Source: Mycobacterium helveticum
GTDB taxonomy: Bacteria; Actinomycetota; Actinomycetes; Mycobacteriales; Mycobacteriaceae
NCBI RefSeq assembly: GCF_007714205.1
Contig: NZ_VMQU01000005.1
Span: 35,049-99,048 of the forward strand
Direction: 5' to 3'
DNA: 64,000 bases
Positions 9,223 to 17,771 of the stretch are shown here, piece after piece (positions within the stretch are counted from its first letter, which is position 1; every line of letters starts with the position of its first letter). The notes beneath the pieces are model-generated. The model was given only the letters and a program-made list of their open reading frames with translations. It searched no databases and had not been told where the DNA came from. The translations under genes were made by a program, and so were the position numbers.

Positions 9223-9735
9223 TGGGCCGGCCGTGCGAATGCGCCGTCCCCTGCCGGGTCAGCGATTTGGTACCGAGACGGTGCAGCGGGTCGGAGGGAG
9301 CGTCAGGCGAACCCGATGGCATTTCTGGCAAGAAAAGCGCGGCAACAAAATCCAAGGATCTATGGCGAAGCACCGGATTGGCGACGCTGGCGTGCCCTGA
9401 CCGTGGCCGCGGAGTTGGGTGCGGGAGCCACAACCGTGAAACTGGTGGCGCAGAAACAGTTCGATCTTCGCGGCCCGGATGAGCGTTGCGGTGTAACCCT
9501 CGCGGCTGACCTCAGATTCCTCAAACGACACCCCATGTCTTCGCCGGTGCTTCCACCAGCCATTTTCCTGATGGATCATGATCCAAACGACAGAGACATC
9601 TCACCTTGCCGGTCCACCGTCGCCGCACTCATCGCCTTCGGATCGGCCTGCTCGATGACCACCGGGTACTTGCCGCCACATGGGGCAAGCCGTACCGCCT
9701 CCGCGATCAAAGCCGGTGAGGCACGTCGCGCCGCG
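9223..9735. other. Gene-poor stretch between vapC and the M-box leader
   Basis: About 510 bases with no recognisable product. Several frames stay open for 70-160 codons on both strands, but none has a ribosome binding site, biased third-position GC or a family pattern I know. GC is visibly lower than in flanking genes. Together with the VapBC pair it may be decayed mobile or lost PE/PPE-region DNA, but no transposase motif, inverted terminal repeat or attachment site is seen. Confidence 0.4.
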
Positions 9736-9765
9736 TTGACTCCCGGCGCCTTGGAGTGTAACAAT
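9736..9765 (+). promoter_or_regulatory. Sigma-A-like promoter of the M-box leader
   Basis: TTGACT (9736-9741) and TAACAAT (9759-9765) are separated by 17 bases, close to the housekeeping consensus. The predicted transcription start near 9772 lies a few bases before the first M-box stem, which is what a riboswitch promoter should look like. Confidence 0.7.
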
Positions 9766-9780
9766 CGTGCACGTAGGCAC

Positions 9781-9934
9781 CTCGCTAGGTGAGGCGTCCA
9801 CACGGATACAGGCCACTGACCTCGAACGTCGAAAGACGCCCAGGGTCAGGACAGCTCCTCCCGGCTTAAGGGTTGAGCCCAAGTGGCTTTCGGCTCCGGC
9901 CGAATACGCCGTGTGGTGCCAAAGCTCTGACGAG
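9781..9934 (+). promoter_or_regulatory. M-box (ykoK) Mg2+ riboswitch
   Basis: The core M-box signatures are all present in order: CTAGGTGAGGCGTCC (9785-9799), GACGCCCAGGGTCA (9835-9848), and GTGCCAAAGCTC (9916-9927). The closing helices also form: CTCG 9781-9784 with CGAG 9931-9934, and CCACACGG 9798-9805 with CCGTGTGG 9909-9916. M-boxes fold on binding several Mg2+ ions and shut off downstream expression. In M. tuberculosis one such element precedes the pe20 operon (Rv1806), which supports naming the operon below a Mg2+-controlled PE/PPE unit. No T-rich terminator follows, so Rho-dependent control is plausible. Confidence 0.87.
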
Positions 9935-10033
9935 AGGGGTGCGGCTCCCGGGATTTCCCGCTCGGGCTCACACCTTCCGAAGTGCCCTGACGGCATCAGC
10001 GTATGCCCCGGCCGCGAGGAGGTGAGGACCGAA

Positions 10034-10108
10034 ATGAGCCCTGGCGATAGTCCGCATCCCGAGTTCGACGACCATTTCGATCCGATCGTGGCCGCTCCCA
10101 ACCTCTGA
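10034..10108 (+). CDS. 24-aa upstream ORF in the M-box leader, acidic and proline-rich
   Basis: ATG at 10034 follows a very strong ribosome binding site (GAGGAGGTGAGGA at 10015-10028). The peptide begins MSPGDSPHPEF, continues DDHFDPIV and ends AAPNL. Asp/Glu/Pro make up more than a third of it, much like the E/D/P-rich part of the enterobacterial MgtL leader peptide, whose translation falters at low Mg2+. It sits 100 bases after the M-box and 250 before the PE start. Whether it is translated and regulatory is inferred. Confidence 0.5.
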   Translation: MSPGDSPHPEFDDHFDPIVAAPNL

Positions 10109-10195
10109 GCGAGTCCTGAAACAGGGCACTTTCAACCTCTGGTGACTGCGGTTGTACGGGGTGAATTCTCTTGCAATTCACTTGCATGAAGCACC

Positions 10196-10214
10196 TAAGG
10201 TTTGGGTAAGCTAA
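10196..10214 (+). promoter_or_regulatory. IdeR iron-box-like site in PE operon leader
   Basis: TAAGGTTTGGGTAAGCTAA matches the IdeR consensus TTAGGTTAGGCTAACCTAA at 15 of 19 positions. It overlaps a possible second promoter (TTGCAT 10182-10187, TAAGCT 10207-10212, 19-base spacer), so iron-loaded IdeR would repress it. By-eye match only. Confidence 0.55.
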
Positions 10215-10290
10215 GTGCCGAGCCGTCATGGCCGGGACTCCCGGGACCGTCAGCAGCTGCCCGGTCGGAACGACAGTTTACCCGTGCGAT

Positions 10291-10313
10291 AGAAACGATT
10301 GTCATTTTCATCT
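10291..10313 (+). promoter_or_regulatory. Fur/Zur-box-like site directly upstream of PE gene
   Basis: GAAACGATTGTCATTTTCAT (10292-10311) reads on the other strand as ATGAAAATGACAATCGTTTC, the TGAnAAT-type pattern of Fur-family boxes. It is similar to mycobacterial Zur (FurB) sites. It sits immediately before a -10-like TAGGCT (10313-10318) and 45 bases upstream of the PE start, so binding would block that promoter. Confidence 0.5.
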
Positions 10314-10357
10314 AGGCTGCCTTCATCGGCGCCTACGGGCCTGTGAGGAGACTTGGA

Positions 10358-10657
10358 ATGCTGTTCGTTACCGCGCAGCCGGAATCGTTGGCCGCTGCTG
10401 CCGCTCGCCTTGCGCAGATCGGTTCGACGCTGGCCGGCGAGCACGCCGCCACCGCCCCGCCGATGACCGGGGTGGTACCAGCCGCCTCCGACATCGTGTC
10501 GATGCTGACGGCCGCTCAGTTCGCCCGGCATGCTCAGACCTTCCAGGCATTGAGCGCCCAGGCCGCCGAAATCCACGAGAAGTTCGTGGCCACATTGGCG
10601 GCCAGCGCCGGATCGTATGCCGCCACCGAGGCAGCCAACGCGGCCGCGGCCCGTTAA
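10358..10657 (+). CDS. PE family protein (PE20-position)
   Basis: A 99-residue PE domain without extension: PE at residues 8-9 (VTAQPESLAAAAARLAQIGS), the second helix QFARHAQTFQALSAQAAEIH, and the export motif YAATE near the end. GAGGAG 7-12 bases upstream sets the ATG start; an in-frame GTG 15 bases earlier is less likely. It should pair with the PPE encoded 16 bases downstream and leave through ESX-5. Position after the M-box and before mgtC corresponds to PE20 (Rv1806), though identity was not checked by alignment. Confidence 0.92.
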   Translation: MLFVTAQPESLAAAAARLAQIGSTLAGEHAATAPPMTGVVPAASDIVSMLTAAQFARHAQTFQALSAQAAEIHEKFVATLAASAGSYAATEAANAAAAR

Positions 10658-10673
10658 CCCGGCAGGAGCACCA

Positions 10674-11849
10674 ATGTTGGACTTCGCCGCGCTACCTCCC
10701 GAAATCAATTCGGCCACAATGTATTCCGGTCCCGGATCCGGTTCGATGTTGGCCGCCGCCGGCGCATGGAACACGATCGCCGCCGAGATGCGTTCGGCGT
10801 CGGCGTCATACAGATCGGTGATCGTGGAGCTGACGAGCACCGGCTGGCTGGGCCCGTCGTCGATCTCGATGGTGGCCGCGGCCACGCCGTACCTGACCTG
10901 GTTGGACACCGCCGCCACCCGGGCCGAGCAGACCGCGGGCCAAGCTTTCGCGGCCGCGACCGCCTTCGAGTCGGCGTTCGCGGCGACGGTCCCCCCACCC
11001 GTTGTCACCGCCAACCGCGCACAGCTGGCGATGTTGGTGGCCACCAACGTCTTCGGCCAGAACACTCCGGCGATCGCGGCCAACGAAGCCCAGTACGCCG
11101 CCATGTGGGCCCAGGACGCCTCCGCGATGAACGGCTACGCCAGCGACTCGACGGCGGCCACTCAATTGACGCCGCTCGCCGCTCCGCCGAAGAGCACCCA
11201 GACCGACGGGGTTGCCAATCAATCGGCGGCGGTCACCAAGGCGGCCCGGACACCAGCCGGAACCGTGCAGGCGAACCTCTCCGCGGTAGCGTCGACAGCC
11301 GCGAACGCGGCCTCCGCGGAAGACTTTAAGTCATTGCTGTCGGGGATCTTTAGTGGCGCGAACAACTCGGCTGTGGGCACGTTCATGCAAGGCAATTACT
11401 TCAGCACTCTCGTCGTGAACGGGGCTTTGGCGGGTGGACCGTTCAACCCGCAGTTCCTCCTTGGGACCATCGCCGGTTTCAACTTCCTGTCGAATGCGAC
11501 GAAAGGGGGCGGCCTGCTGCCGGGCCTCGGCGACATCGCCTCGGCGAGCGCCGACGTCTCCCCGGCGGCAGCGCTCAGCGGCTTCAGCGCCCCGATCTCA
11601 GCAATGGTTGGTCATGCCAACCTGGTCGGTGCAGTGTCGGTGCCTCCCGGTTGGGCTTCGGCGGCGGCGATCCGTCCGGCCGACGCGGCGATGCCGGTGA
11701 CCGGTCTAAGTGACATCGGATCCCCCGTTGGCACGGGCGGTCCGGGTGGGTTCGCCGCACCGGTCGGAGGTGCTGCGGGCCGTCGACGCGCTATCCCTAA
11801 GTACGGGTTCCGACCCGTCGTGATACCCCGCCCTCCGGCGGCCGGATAA
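10674..11849 (+). CDS. PPE family protein, SVP subgroup (PPE31-position)
   Basis: A 391-residue protein. The PPE domain covers ~1-180 (MLDFAALPPEINS, the WLGPSS turn, [21 protein letters not shown]). A low-complexity linker follows, then the SVP motif (GAVSVPPGWASAAA) and the typical end KYGFRPVVIPRPPAAG. It is the heterodimer partner of the adjacent PE and an EspG5 client. PPE31/PE20 of M. tuberculosis sits in the same Mg2+-riboswitch operon, and outer-membrane transport of cations is the favoured role for that pair; for this protein that is inference from context. Confidence 0.93.
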   Translation: MLDFAALPPEINSATMYSGPGSGSMLAAAGAWNTIAAEMRSASASYRSVIVELTSTGWLGPSSISMVAAATPYLTWLDTAATRAEQTAGQAFAAATAFESAFAATVPPPVVTANRAQLAMLVATNVFGQNTPAIAANEAQYAAMWAQDASAMNGYASDSTAATQLTPLAAPPKSTQTDGVANQSAAVTKAARTPAGTVQANLSAVASTAANAASAEDFKSLLSGIFSGANNSAVGTFMQGNYFSTLVVNGALAGGPFNPQFLLGTIAGFNFLSNATKGGGLLPGLGDIASASADVSPAAALSGFSAPISAMVGHANLVGAVSVPPGWASAAAIRPADAAMPVTGLSDIGSPVGTGGPGGFAAPVGGAAGRRRAIPKYGFRPVVIPRPPAAG

Positions 11850-11884
11850 GAGCCTTCCAACGAAGTTCAGAAGAGGGGATAGCC

Positions 11885-13096
11885 ATGCTGGATTTCGCAG
11901 TGCTACCGCCAGAGATCAATTCGGCCCGCATGTACTCGGGGCCGGGCTCGGAATCGATGAGCGCCGCTGCCGCGGCGTGGAATCGTATCGCCACCGAGAT
12001 GCGTTCGACAGCAACCGCTTACCGCGCGATCATCACCGAGCTGACCGACGAAACCTGGCTCGGCCCTTCGTCGGCGTCGATGTCGACAGCGGCCGCACCC
12101 TACCTCGAATGGTTGGCTGTCACCGCTTCCCAAGCCGAGCAGGCCAGCGCCCAGGTCTTTGCGGCGGCGACCGCTTTCGAAGCCGCTTTCGAAGCGACGG
12201 TACCCCCGCCGGCGGTCGCGGCGAACCGCGCCCAACTGGCAAACCTGTCGGCCACCAATATCCTCGGCCAGAACACCGCTGCAATCGCCGCGAATGAAGC
12301 TCAGTACGCGGCGATGTGGGCGCAGGACGCCGCCGCCATGAACGGCTACGCTACCGCGTCGGCGGCGGCGACCCGCTTGGCGCCGTTGACGTCGCCGTCG
12401 TCCACCACCAACACCGACGGGCAAGCCGGCCAAGCAAATGCGAAACCAGCCGATTCCACGACTCCCGCCGGATCGATGTCCGGACTCCTCCAGTGGCTCG
12501 GTATCGCGCCCAACACGAACAACTCCACCGCAGGCGTGGCAGGACTGCTCAACTATCTGGACGGAACCAACGGGTCACTTGTCGGAAGCTTCCTCAACGA
12601 TGCAACTGTCGCAAACTTCTCTAACGCCCTCACCACCAGCGGGCTGACGAATCCGACGTCCGTGATCGATTCGGTGACCGCATACAGCTTCCTGTTCGCC
12701 ACCCAAGGCGCCGCCTCGTTCGACATGTCCGACCTGGCCGCCGGGCTGGCGTTGACCGGGCCGATCGGGGTGGCCCCGGGCCTGCCGAGCCTTTCGGCCG
12801 CGGCGGTGTCGGCTCAACTCGGGCACGCCAGCCTCGTCGGGGCCGTATCGGTGCCCCCGGCCTGGGGTGCGAGCGGGGCGACGGTCAACCCGGTCGCAGC
12901 TGCCACGAGCCGTATCGGCGCCGGGGCCTACCACAGCCTGAGCAACGCCACCCCCATGGTGATGGAAGAGACCGGGCCCGTGGGCATGCCCGGGCTGCCC
13001 CTGGCGGGCATGACCGGGCCGCACGAGGACGAGTTCAGCGCCCCGATCTACGGATTCCGCCCCCGCATCATCACCCGGCCACCTGCAGCGGGTTGA
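11885..13096 (+). CDS. PPE family protein, SVP subgroup
   Basis: A 403-residue paralogue of the preceding PPE. It has MLDFAVLPPEINSARMYSGPG, a WLGPSS turn and GQNTAAIAANEAQYAAMWAQD. A Ser/Thr/Asn-rich linker (NTNNSTAGVAGLLNYLDGTN) follows, then SVP motif GAVSVPPAWGASGA and the end YGFRPRIITRPPAAG. It starts 35 bases after the first PPE with RBS GAGGGGAT, so it is the third gene of the operon. It has no dedicated PE, so it probably shares the upstream one. Confidence 0.93.
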   Translation: MLDFAVLPPEINSARMYSGPGSESMSAAAAAWNRIATEMRSTATAYRAIITELTDETWLGPSSASMSTAAAPYLEWLAVTASQAEQASAQVFAAATAFEAAFEATVPPPAVAANRAQLANLSATNILGQNTAAIAANEAQYAAMWAQDAAAMNGYATASAAATRLAPLTSPSSTTNTDGQAGQANAKPADSTTPAGSMSGLLQWLGIAPNTNNSTAGVAGLLNYLDGTNGSLVGSFLNDATVANFSNALTTSGLTNPTSVIDSVTAYSFLFATQGAASFDMSDLAAGLALTGPIGVAPGLPSLSAAAVSAQLGHASLVGAVSVPPAWGASGATVNPVAAATSRIGAGAYHSLSNATPMVMEETGPVGMPGLPLAGMTGPHEDEFSAPIYGFRPRIITRPPAAG

Positions 13097-13149
13097 CCCA
13101 CGACCGGTCGAGACCGCCGCCGGGCGGCAAGGGCCGGCCACAACCAAGG

Positions 13150-13199
13150 ACTCACCAAAATCCAAGACTCACCAAAATCCAAGACTCACCAAAATCAAG
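13150..13199 (+). repeat. 17-bp tandem repeat, three copies
   Basis: ACTCACCAAAATCCAAG occurs at 13150-13166 and 13167-13183, and with one base missing at 13184-13199. It lies between the second PPE and the DUF732 gene and is likely variable in copy number. It is not in a reading frame. Confidence 0.85.
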
Positions 13200-13231
13200 A
13201 CCCGGTTGACATCACGGACAAAGGACACGCC

Positions 13232-13573
13232 ATGACGCTCAAACTTCTCACCGCATCGGCCGGCCTCGCCACCGTTCTCGCCGTCAGCCCGCTGGCCCAC
13301 GCCGATTCCGATGACGGCGACGCGGCGGCCTTCCTGATGACCATCCGCAAGGCGGGCATCGCGTTCCACGATCCGGGCCGCGCCGTCAAAGCCGGCCAAG
13401 CGGTCTGCGGCATGGCCAGTGCGGGCACCAGCGAGCCTGAGATCCTCAAGGACATCCGCCAGCTCAACCCCGGATTCACCCTGGACGGTGCCGCCAAATT
13501 CGCCGAAGCCGCCGCCCGGTCTTTCTGCCCCGAGCAACTCGGGGACGGAAGCAGCAGCGACAAGAGCAGGTGA
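13232..13573 (+). CDS. Small secreted DUF732 protein
   Basis: A 113-residue exported protein. The signal peptide MTLKLLTASAGLATVLAVSP ends at the cleavage site AHA-DSD. The mature DUF732 domain has an Asp-rich start, AFLMTIRKAGIAF, and two conserved cysteines (QAVCGM, RSFCPEQL) likely forming a disulfide. It ends in a Ser/Lys tail. The family is actinobacterial with unknown function. It closes the PE-PPE-PPE unit, and Rv1810, of the same family, holds this place in M. tuberculosis. RBS AAAGGACA lies 8 bases upstream. Confidence 0.85.
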   Translation: MTLKLLTASAGLATVLAVSPLAHADSDDGDAAAFLMTIRKAGIAFHDPGRAVKAGQAVCGMASAGTSEPEILKDIRQLNPGFTLDGAAKFAEAAARSFCPEQLGDGSSSDKSR

Positions 13574-14792
13574 GCTGCATGGGGCACGGCCTCGGGAAAA
13601 CTCGTGAGGCGAGTGTTTGACCTGCATGTGTGCCTGTGACCGCGGAAGCGGTGTCGGTGACCAGCTGCTGTTGATTGCTGCCGGTGGCACGCCGGCCAAC
13701 ACGCCCCGCCCAAGCAGCGTGCCCCGCGATCCACGGCCCCGGCGCGGCCGCGTTCGCCATGCGCTCAGCGGCCTCCGGTGGATAACTCGCCGGACTCTGC
13801 GGTAGTCCCCACCCGACGGCCACGGGATGCGTCGGGCAACGACGCAGGCCGGATCGGGCGATCCGGCGGGGCGCTCTGTTGGCTGGCTCAGCATGGGGAA
13901 TGAGGCAAAGCGACTTGGCAGGAAACACACAGCAGCTAATCAGCGCTGGCGCAGGTATGCCCCGCTAGCCTACGTGAAGTCCATCACGGGGAGCGCTGAT
14001 GAAATTTGCTGTTCACTCGCCCGCACCGCAGGCCGAAAGCCATAGAGGCACCCATCGTGCTGCCCTGCAGGCCGGGCACCGGGGATGTGTCAGCCCGGTG
14101 GACTGCGGCCGTCCGGTGGCTCGAGCCGGCAGGCACCCGCCGGCGGACCGCGCATCCCGTTGACGTCCGGGGCACCGCCGGCGGCGACGCGTTTCGGTTC
14201 ATTGCGGGAAGTTTCAATGCGGGAAAATGACCGTGGCCGAAAGCCTGGACTCCCTCAATCGCGCAAACCCGGCTCCAAAAGCCAGTGACGATTGTTCTTA
14301 CTTGGCCGTGTGGGCAAATTGTATTGGATTGCCAAAACGTGCGGCGGAAGAGAATCCTTTTTGTCCCCAAAAGAACCGGACAGCGCACGCGGTCTGTCGT
14401 CGTTGAAGCTGGGTTTCGTCGCTCATTCGTATGGCGCGGGGCATCACCGCTGCGAGCTGCGGTCGGTGGCGCGTGCGACGCGGAACACACTGCAAGATAG
14501 GTCATCTCGCCTTGAGCATGGTCACTGCCCGAAAGCGCTCTCGCCACCGCCCACCTCGCCGCGACACGTGTTCGTAACATTGTGATTACTTTGCCGGAAC
14601 ACAATGCCACTACTGTCGCATCACGATGGCCCAAGGTTGCGCAGATCCGCCACAAGCAGCGTCTACAGCAAACCTTTTGAGACGCAGAATTTAACGTTTT
14701 TTGGATTCCATAAGAGCTGGGACAGTTTTGGGGGCGGGCGACGCGCGTCGTCGTTACGATGACGGCCACCTGAAAGGACCGGAGGTAGATAG
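13574..14792. other. 1.2-kb gene-poor spacer between two PPE units
   Basis: No supported gene. Open frames of 60-260 codons exist on both strands but look like chance: no RBS, no family pattern, mixed codon use. GC falls towards the right end (14560-14720). A plausible promoter for the next PPE is TACGAT at 14755-14760. M. tuberculosis has its PPE genes in this block packed closely, so this spacer may be a decayed gene or an insertion; neither can be shown here. Confidence 0.4.
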
Positions 14793-16058
14793 GTGATAGA
14801 TTTCGGCGCGCTTCCGCCGGAGGTCAACTCTGGGCGGATGTATGTCGGTCCCGGGTCGGGGCCGATGCTGGCGGCGGCGGCGGCCTGGGACGACCTGGCC
14901 GCCGAACTGCAGTCGATGGCCGCGTCGTACGGATCCACGGTCGAGGGTCTGACCGTCGGGCCGTGGACGGGTCCCTCCTCGATCGCGATGGCCGCCGCGG
15001 CCACGCCGTACGTCTCGTGGATCAGTGCCACCGGCACTCAGGCCGAGCAGGCCGCGGCCCAGGCCAAGGTTGCCGCCGCCGCTTACGAGACGGCCTTCGC
15101 CGCGACGGTCCCGCCGCCGGTGATCGTGGCCAATCGCGCGTTGCTCACGGCCTTGATCGCCACCAACATCCTGGGGCAGAACACCCCGGCGATCGCCGCC
15201 ACCGAAGCGCAGTACGCCGAGATGTGGGCCCAGGACGCCGCCGCCATGTACGCCTACGCCGGCTCCTCGGCGGCCGCCTCGCAGCTGGTCCCGTTCGTCG
15301 AACCGCCGCGCACGACCACCGACTCGGGCGGCCCGATGCAGGCCGCCGCGGTCAGTCAGTCCGGGACCTCGAGTGGCCTGAACGTCGGCACCCAACTGTC
15401 CCAGCTGACCAGCGCCGTGCCGAACGCCCTGCAGAGCCTGGCATCGGGCATCGCGGGCAACGCGGCGGTGCCGACCTCGGGACTCACGCTGCCGTCGACC
15501 CTGCCCAGCGCGCTGACCAACTGGAACACCATCTGGGCCGTCTTCACCGGGGTGTCCTCACCCCAGTCGTGGACCCTTGTCCCCGGCGGCCCGTTCCTGT
15601 CGTTCGGGCAGGCATACGCCTGGGGTCAGAACGGGCAGGGCGCCGCCGCCTATCTGGCCGGCCCCAAAGCGATCTCCGGGGCGTTGGCGCCGCTGACCAG
15701 CGGCGCCCTCAAGCCGATGCTGAGCTCCGCCGTCGGCGGCGCGCCGGTGTCGGCGTCGATGGGCAGGGCCGCGCTGGTCGGAAGCATGTCGGTGCCGCAG
15801 GGCTGGACCGAGGCCGCGCCGGCGATCAGGACACTCGCCTCGGTGTTCCCCAATGTGGCGGCCGCGCCCACCGCCTCGCTGACCCCCGAGGGCGGCGTCT
15901 TCGGCCAGATGGCCCTGTCGAGCCTGGCAGGACGCGCCATGGCGGCCGGAGCGACGTATTCCGGAGCTGGTTCCGCGGCGACCGGCTCGCTGGGCGGCGT
16001 CATCGCGGCCGAGGCGGCGACGGCCACCATCATCGTGATTCCGGCCTTGGAGGACTGA
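14793..16058 (+). CDS. PPE family protein, SVP subgroup
   Basis: A 421-residue protein starting at GTG 14793 with RBS GGAGGTAG 5 bases upstream. PPE domain: [21 protein letters not shown], the WTGPSS turn and [21 protein letters not shown]. The SVP motif is [18 protein letters not shown] Gly/Ala-rich tail ends IIVIPALED instead of the usual RPPAAG. It heads a second unit (PPE, PPE, two DUF732 proteins, mgtC) that corresponds to PPE32/PPE33 to mgtC in M. tuberculosis. No PE gene lies beside it. Confidence 0.92.
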   Translation: MIDFGALPPEVNSGRMYVGPGSGPMLAAAAAWDDLAAELQSMAASYGSTVEGLTVGPWTGPSSIAMAAAATPYVSWISATGTQAEQAAAQAKVAAAAYETAFAATVPPPVIVANRALLTALIATNILGQNTPAIAATEAQYAEMWAQDAAAMYAYAGSSAAASQLVPFVEPPRTTTDSGGPMQAAAVSQSGTSSGLNVGTQLSQLTSAVPNALQSLASGIAGNAAVPTSGLTLPSTLPSALTNWNTIWAVFTGVSSPQSWTLVPGGPFLSFGQAYAWGQNGQGAAAYLAGPKAISGALAPLTSGALKPMLSSAVGGAPVSASMGRAALVGSMSVPQGWTEAAPAIRTLASVFPNVAAAPTASLTPEGGVFGQMALSSLAGRAMAAGATYSGAGSAATGSLGGVIAAEAATATIIVIPALED

Positions 16059-16116
16059 GCGCCATGACCGACACATCAACAACCGACAGCAGCGCGACCG
16101 GGCAAGGGGTATAGAG

Positions 16117-17520
16117 ATGTTCTACGGAGCGTTTCCACCGGAGTTCAACTCCGGCCGCATGTATGCCGGGCCGGGAGCCGAATCGATGGTGGCCGCGGCC
16201 GCTGCCTGGGACACGTTGGCCGCCGAATTGCAGTCCACCGTCTCCGCCTACTCGTCGGTGATCGACACGCTGAGCGGCGGACCCTGGGTGGGGCCGTCGT
16301 CGATGAGCATGGTGGCCGCGGTCACGCCGTACCTGTCCTGGATGCAGGCCACCGCCGCACAGGCCGCGCACACCTCCAACCAGGCCACCGCGGCGGCGGC
16401 CGCCTACGAGTCGGCCTTCGCGGCGACGGTCCCGCCGGAGGAGGTCGCGGCCAACCGGACCCAGCTGGCGTCGCTGGTGGCGACCAACATCTTCGGGCAG
16501 AACACCGCCGCGATCGCGGCCACCGAGGCCCAGTACGCCGAGATGTGGGCCCAGGACGCCCTGGCGATGGACACCTACGTCGGCTCGGCGGAGGCCGCAA
16601 CCAGCCAGCTGACCGCGTTCACCGATCCACCGCCGACCACCAACGCCGCGGCGTCGACGGCGCAGGCCGCCGCGGTCGGCACGGCGACTGCCACCCCGGC
16701 CGCCAATGCGGCGGCGACCCTTGGTTCGATCATCCCCCCGTTCACCCCGGCGAACGGGCTACTCGGATACCTCGCCGGATTCGCGACCTGGTACCAAACC
16801 CTCGCGGAAAATCTCCTGAACGTTGTTCCGAACGGGGCCAGCTGGTATGCCAACCTGTACAACGCCTTCAAGATTCCGATTGGCCTGACCACGCAGTTCA
16901 ACGACATCGGGCTGCTGATCAACTTCCCGGTGTCACAGTGGCTGAAGTTCGCCCCGCCGGTCGCCTACGGCGCGCTTCCGAAGGACGCGCTGGGGGCCGG
17001 ACTCGGCGGGCTGGGCTTCGGGCGCGGCACCCTGTACAACGCGGTCAGCCCGGTGGCGGCCGGCCTGGGGCGCGGCACCCTGGTCGGAGCGCTGACGGTG
17101 CCGCCCAGTTGGGCCTCGGCCACCCCGGCCATCCGGACGGTCGCCGCCGCGTTGACGGCCGCCGGGCCGGAAGCGGTGCCGGCGGCCGCCCTCGGGGAGG
17201 GTGGGCTGCTCAGCTCGATGTCGGTGGCGGGCATGCTCGGCAGCGCCTTCGGGGCGGGCGCCCCCACCGTGGCGGGCCGTGCCACCGTCCGCGGGCGCCT
17301 CACCCCACTCAAGGAGCTGAAGGACGGCACCTCACCGGAAAAACTGAAGAAGGTGGTCGCACAGATATCGGAGAAACCCGAGAGCGTGCAGCACCACAAC
17401 GTCGATCAAGAAGGGCTCGACGCGCTGCTCGAGCAGCTGGCCAAGAAACCCGGCATTCACGCGGTGCACCTGTCGAAAGGCAAGCCCAAAGTAGTGCCGT
17501 CGGAAGCGCAGATGAGTTAA
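16117..17520 (+). CDS. PPE family protein with charged C-terminal extension
   Basis: A 467-residue protein. It has a PPE domain ([47 protein letters not shown]), a linker with hydrophobic segment ~210-290, and a variant SVP motif (GALTVPPSWASATPAIRTVA, TVP instead of SVP). The last ~70 residues are Lys/Glu-rich and helical-looking (ELKDGTSPEKLKKVVAQISE, then VDQEGLDALLEQLAKKPG, VHLSKGKPKVV), unlike ordinary PPE tails. It starts 58 bases after the previous PPE. The tail may be a separate domain or a binding partner site. Confidence 0.92.
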   Translation: MFYGAFPPEFNSGRMYAGPGAESMVAAAAAWDTLAAELQSTVSAYSSVIDTLSGGPWVGPSSMSMVAAVTPYLSWMQATAAQAAHTSNQATAAAAAYESAFAATVPPEEVAANRTQLASLVATNIFGQNTAAIAATEAQYAEMWAQDALAMDTYVGSAEAATSQLTAFTDPPPTTNAAASTAQAAAVGTATATPAANAAATLGSIIPPFTPANGLLGYLAGFATWYQTLAENLLNVVPNGASWYANLYNAFKIPIGLTTQFNDIGLLINFPVSQWLKFAPPVAYGALPKDALGAGLGGLGFGRGTLYNAVSPVAAGLGRGTLVGALTVPPSWASATPAIRTVAAALTAAGPEAVPAAALGEGGLLSSMSVAGMLGSAFGAGAPTVAGRATVRGRLTPLKELKDGTSPEKLKKVVAQISEKPESVQHHNVDQEGLDALLEQLAKKPGIHAVHLSKGKPKVVPSEAQMS

Positions 17521-17771
17521 GTGGCAACGTGTATTCAGAGCATCCCGCCGGCCGCGCAACGACCGGATCCGGCGCCGAGAGCAGCGGCGTGCGAGGCGGT
17601 TCGAGCAGCTCAGGCGAGGTTCGCCGAAAGCGTAAAAGCGTAGAACCAACTGGGAGAATGGTAGGGACAGCGGTCGACCGGGCAAAGTCGACGGTAAAGT
17701 TTTTCGAAGCCGCCGCTTTGGTCGAATACCGAATCGGCACAATTTCCTCGATGCGAGGGAAGGGGTAACTC

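Noticed and set aside
9316..9792. 158-codon plus-strand frame between vapC and the M-box
   Set aside because: It has no RBS, no family pattern and poor codon bias, and runs through the M-box promoter and into the riboswitch.
9941..9972. GC-rich hairpin after the M-box as an intrinsic terminator
   Set aside because: Only a short imperfect stem with no T-tract; Rho-dependent control is the better guess.
13984..14769. 261-codon minus-strand frame in the PPE spacer
   Set aside because: Cys- and Arg-rich composition typical of chance frames; no RBS or domain.
16064..16114. 16-codon ORF between the two PPE genes
   Set aside because: It ends 3 bases before the next PPE but has no convincing RBS or composition; too little to support a gene.
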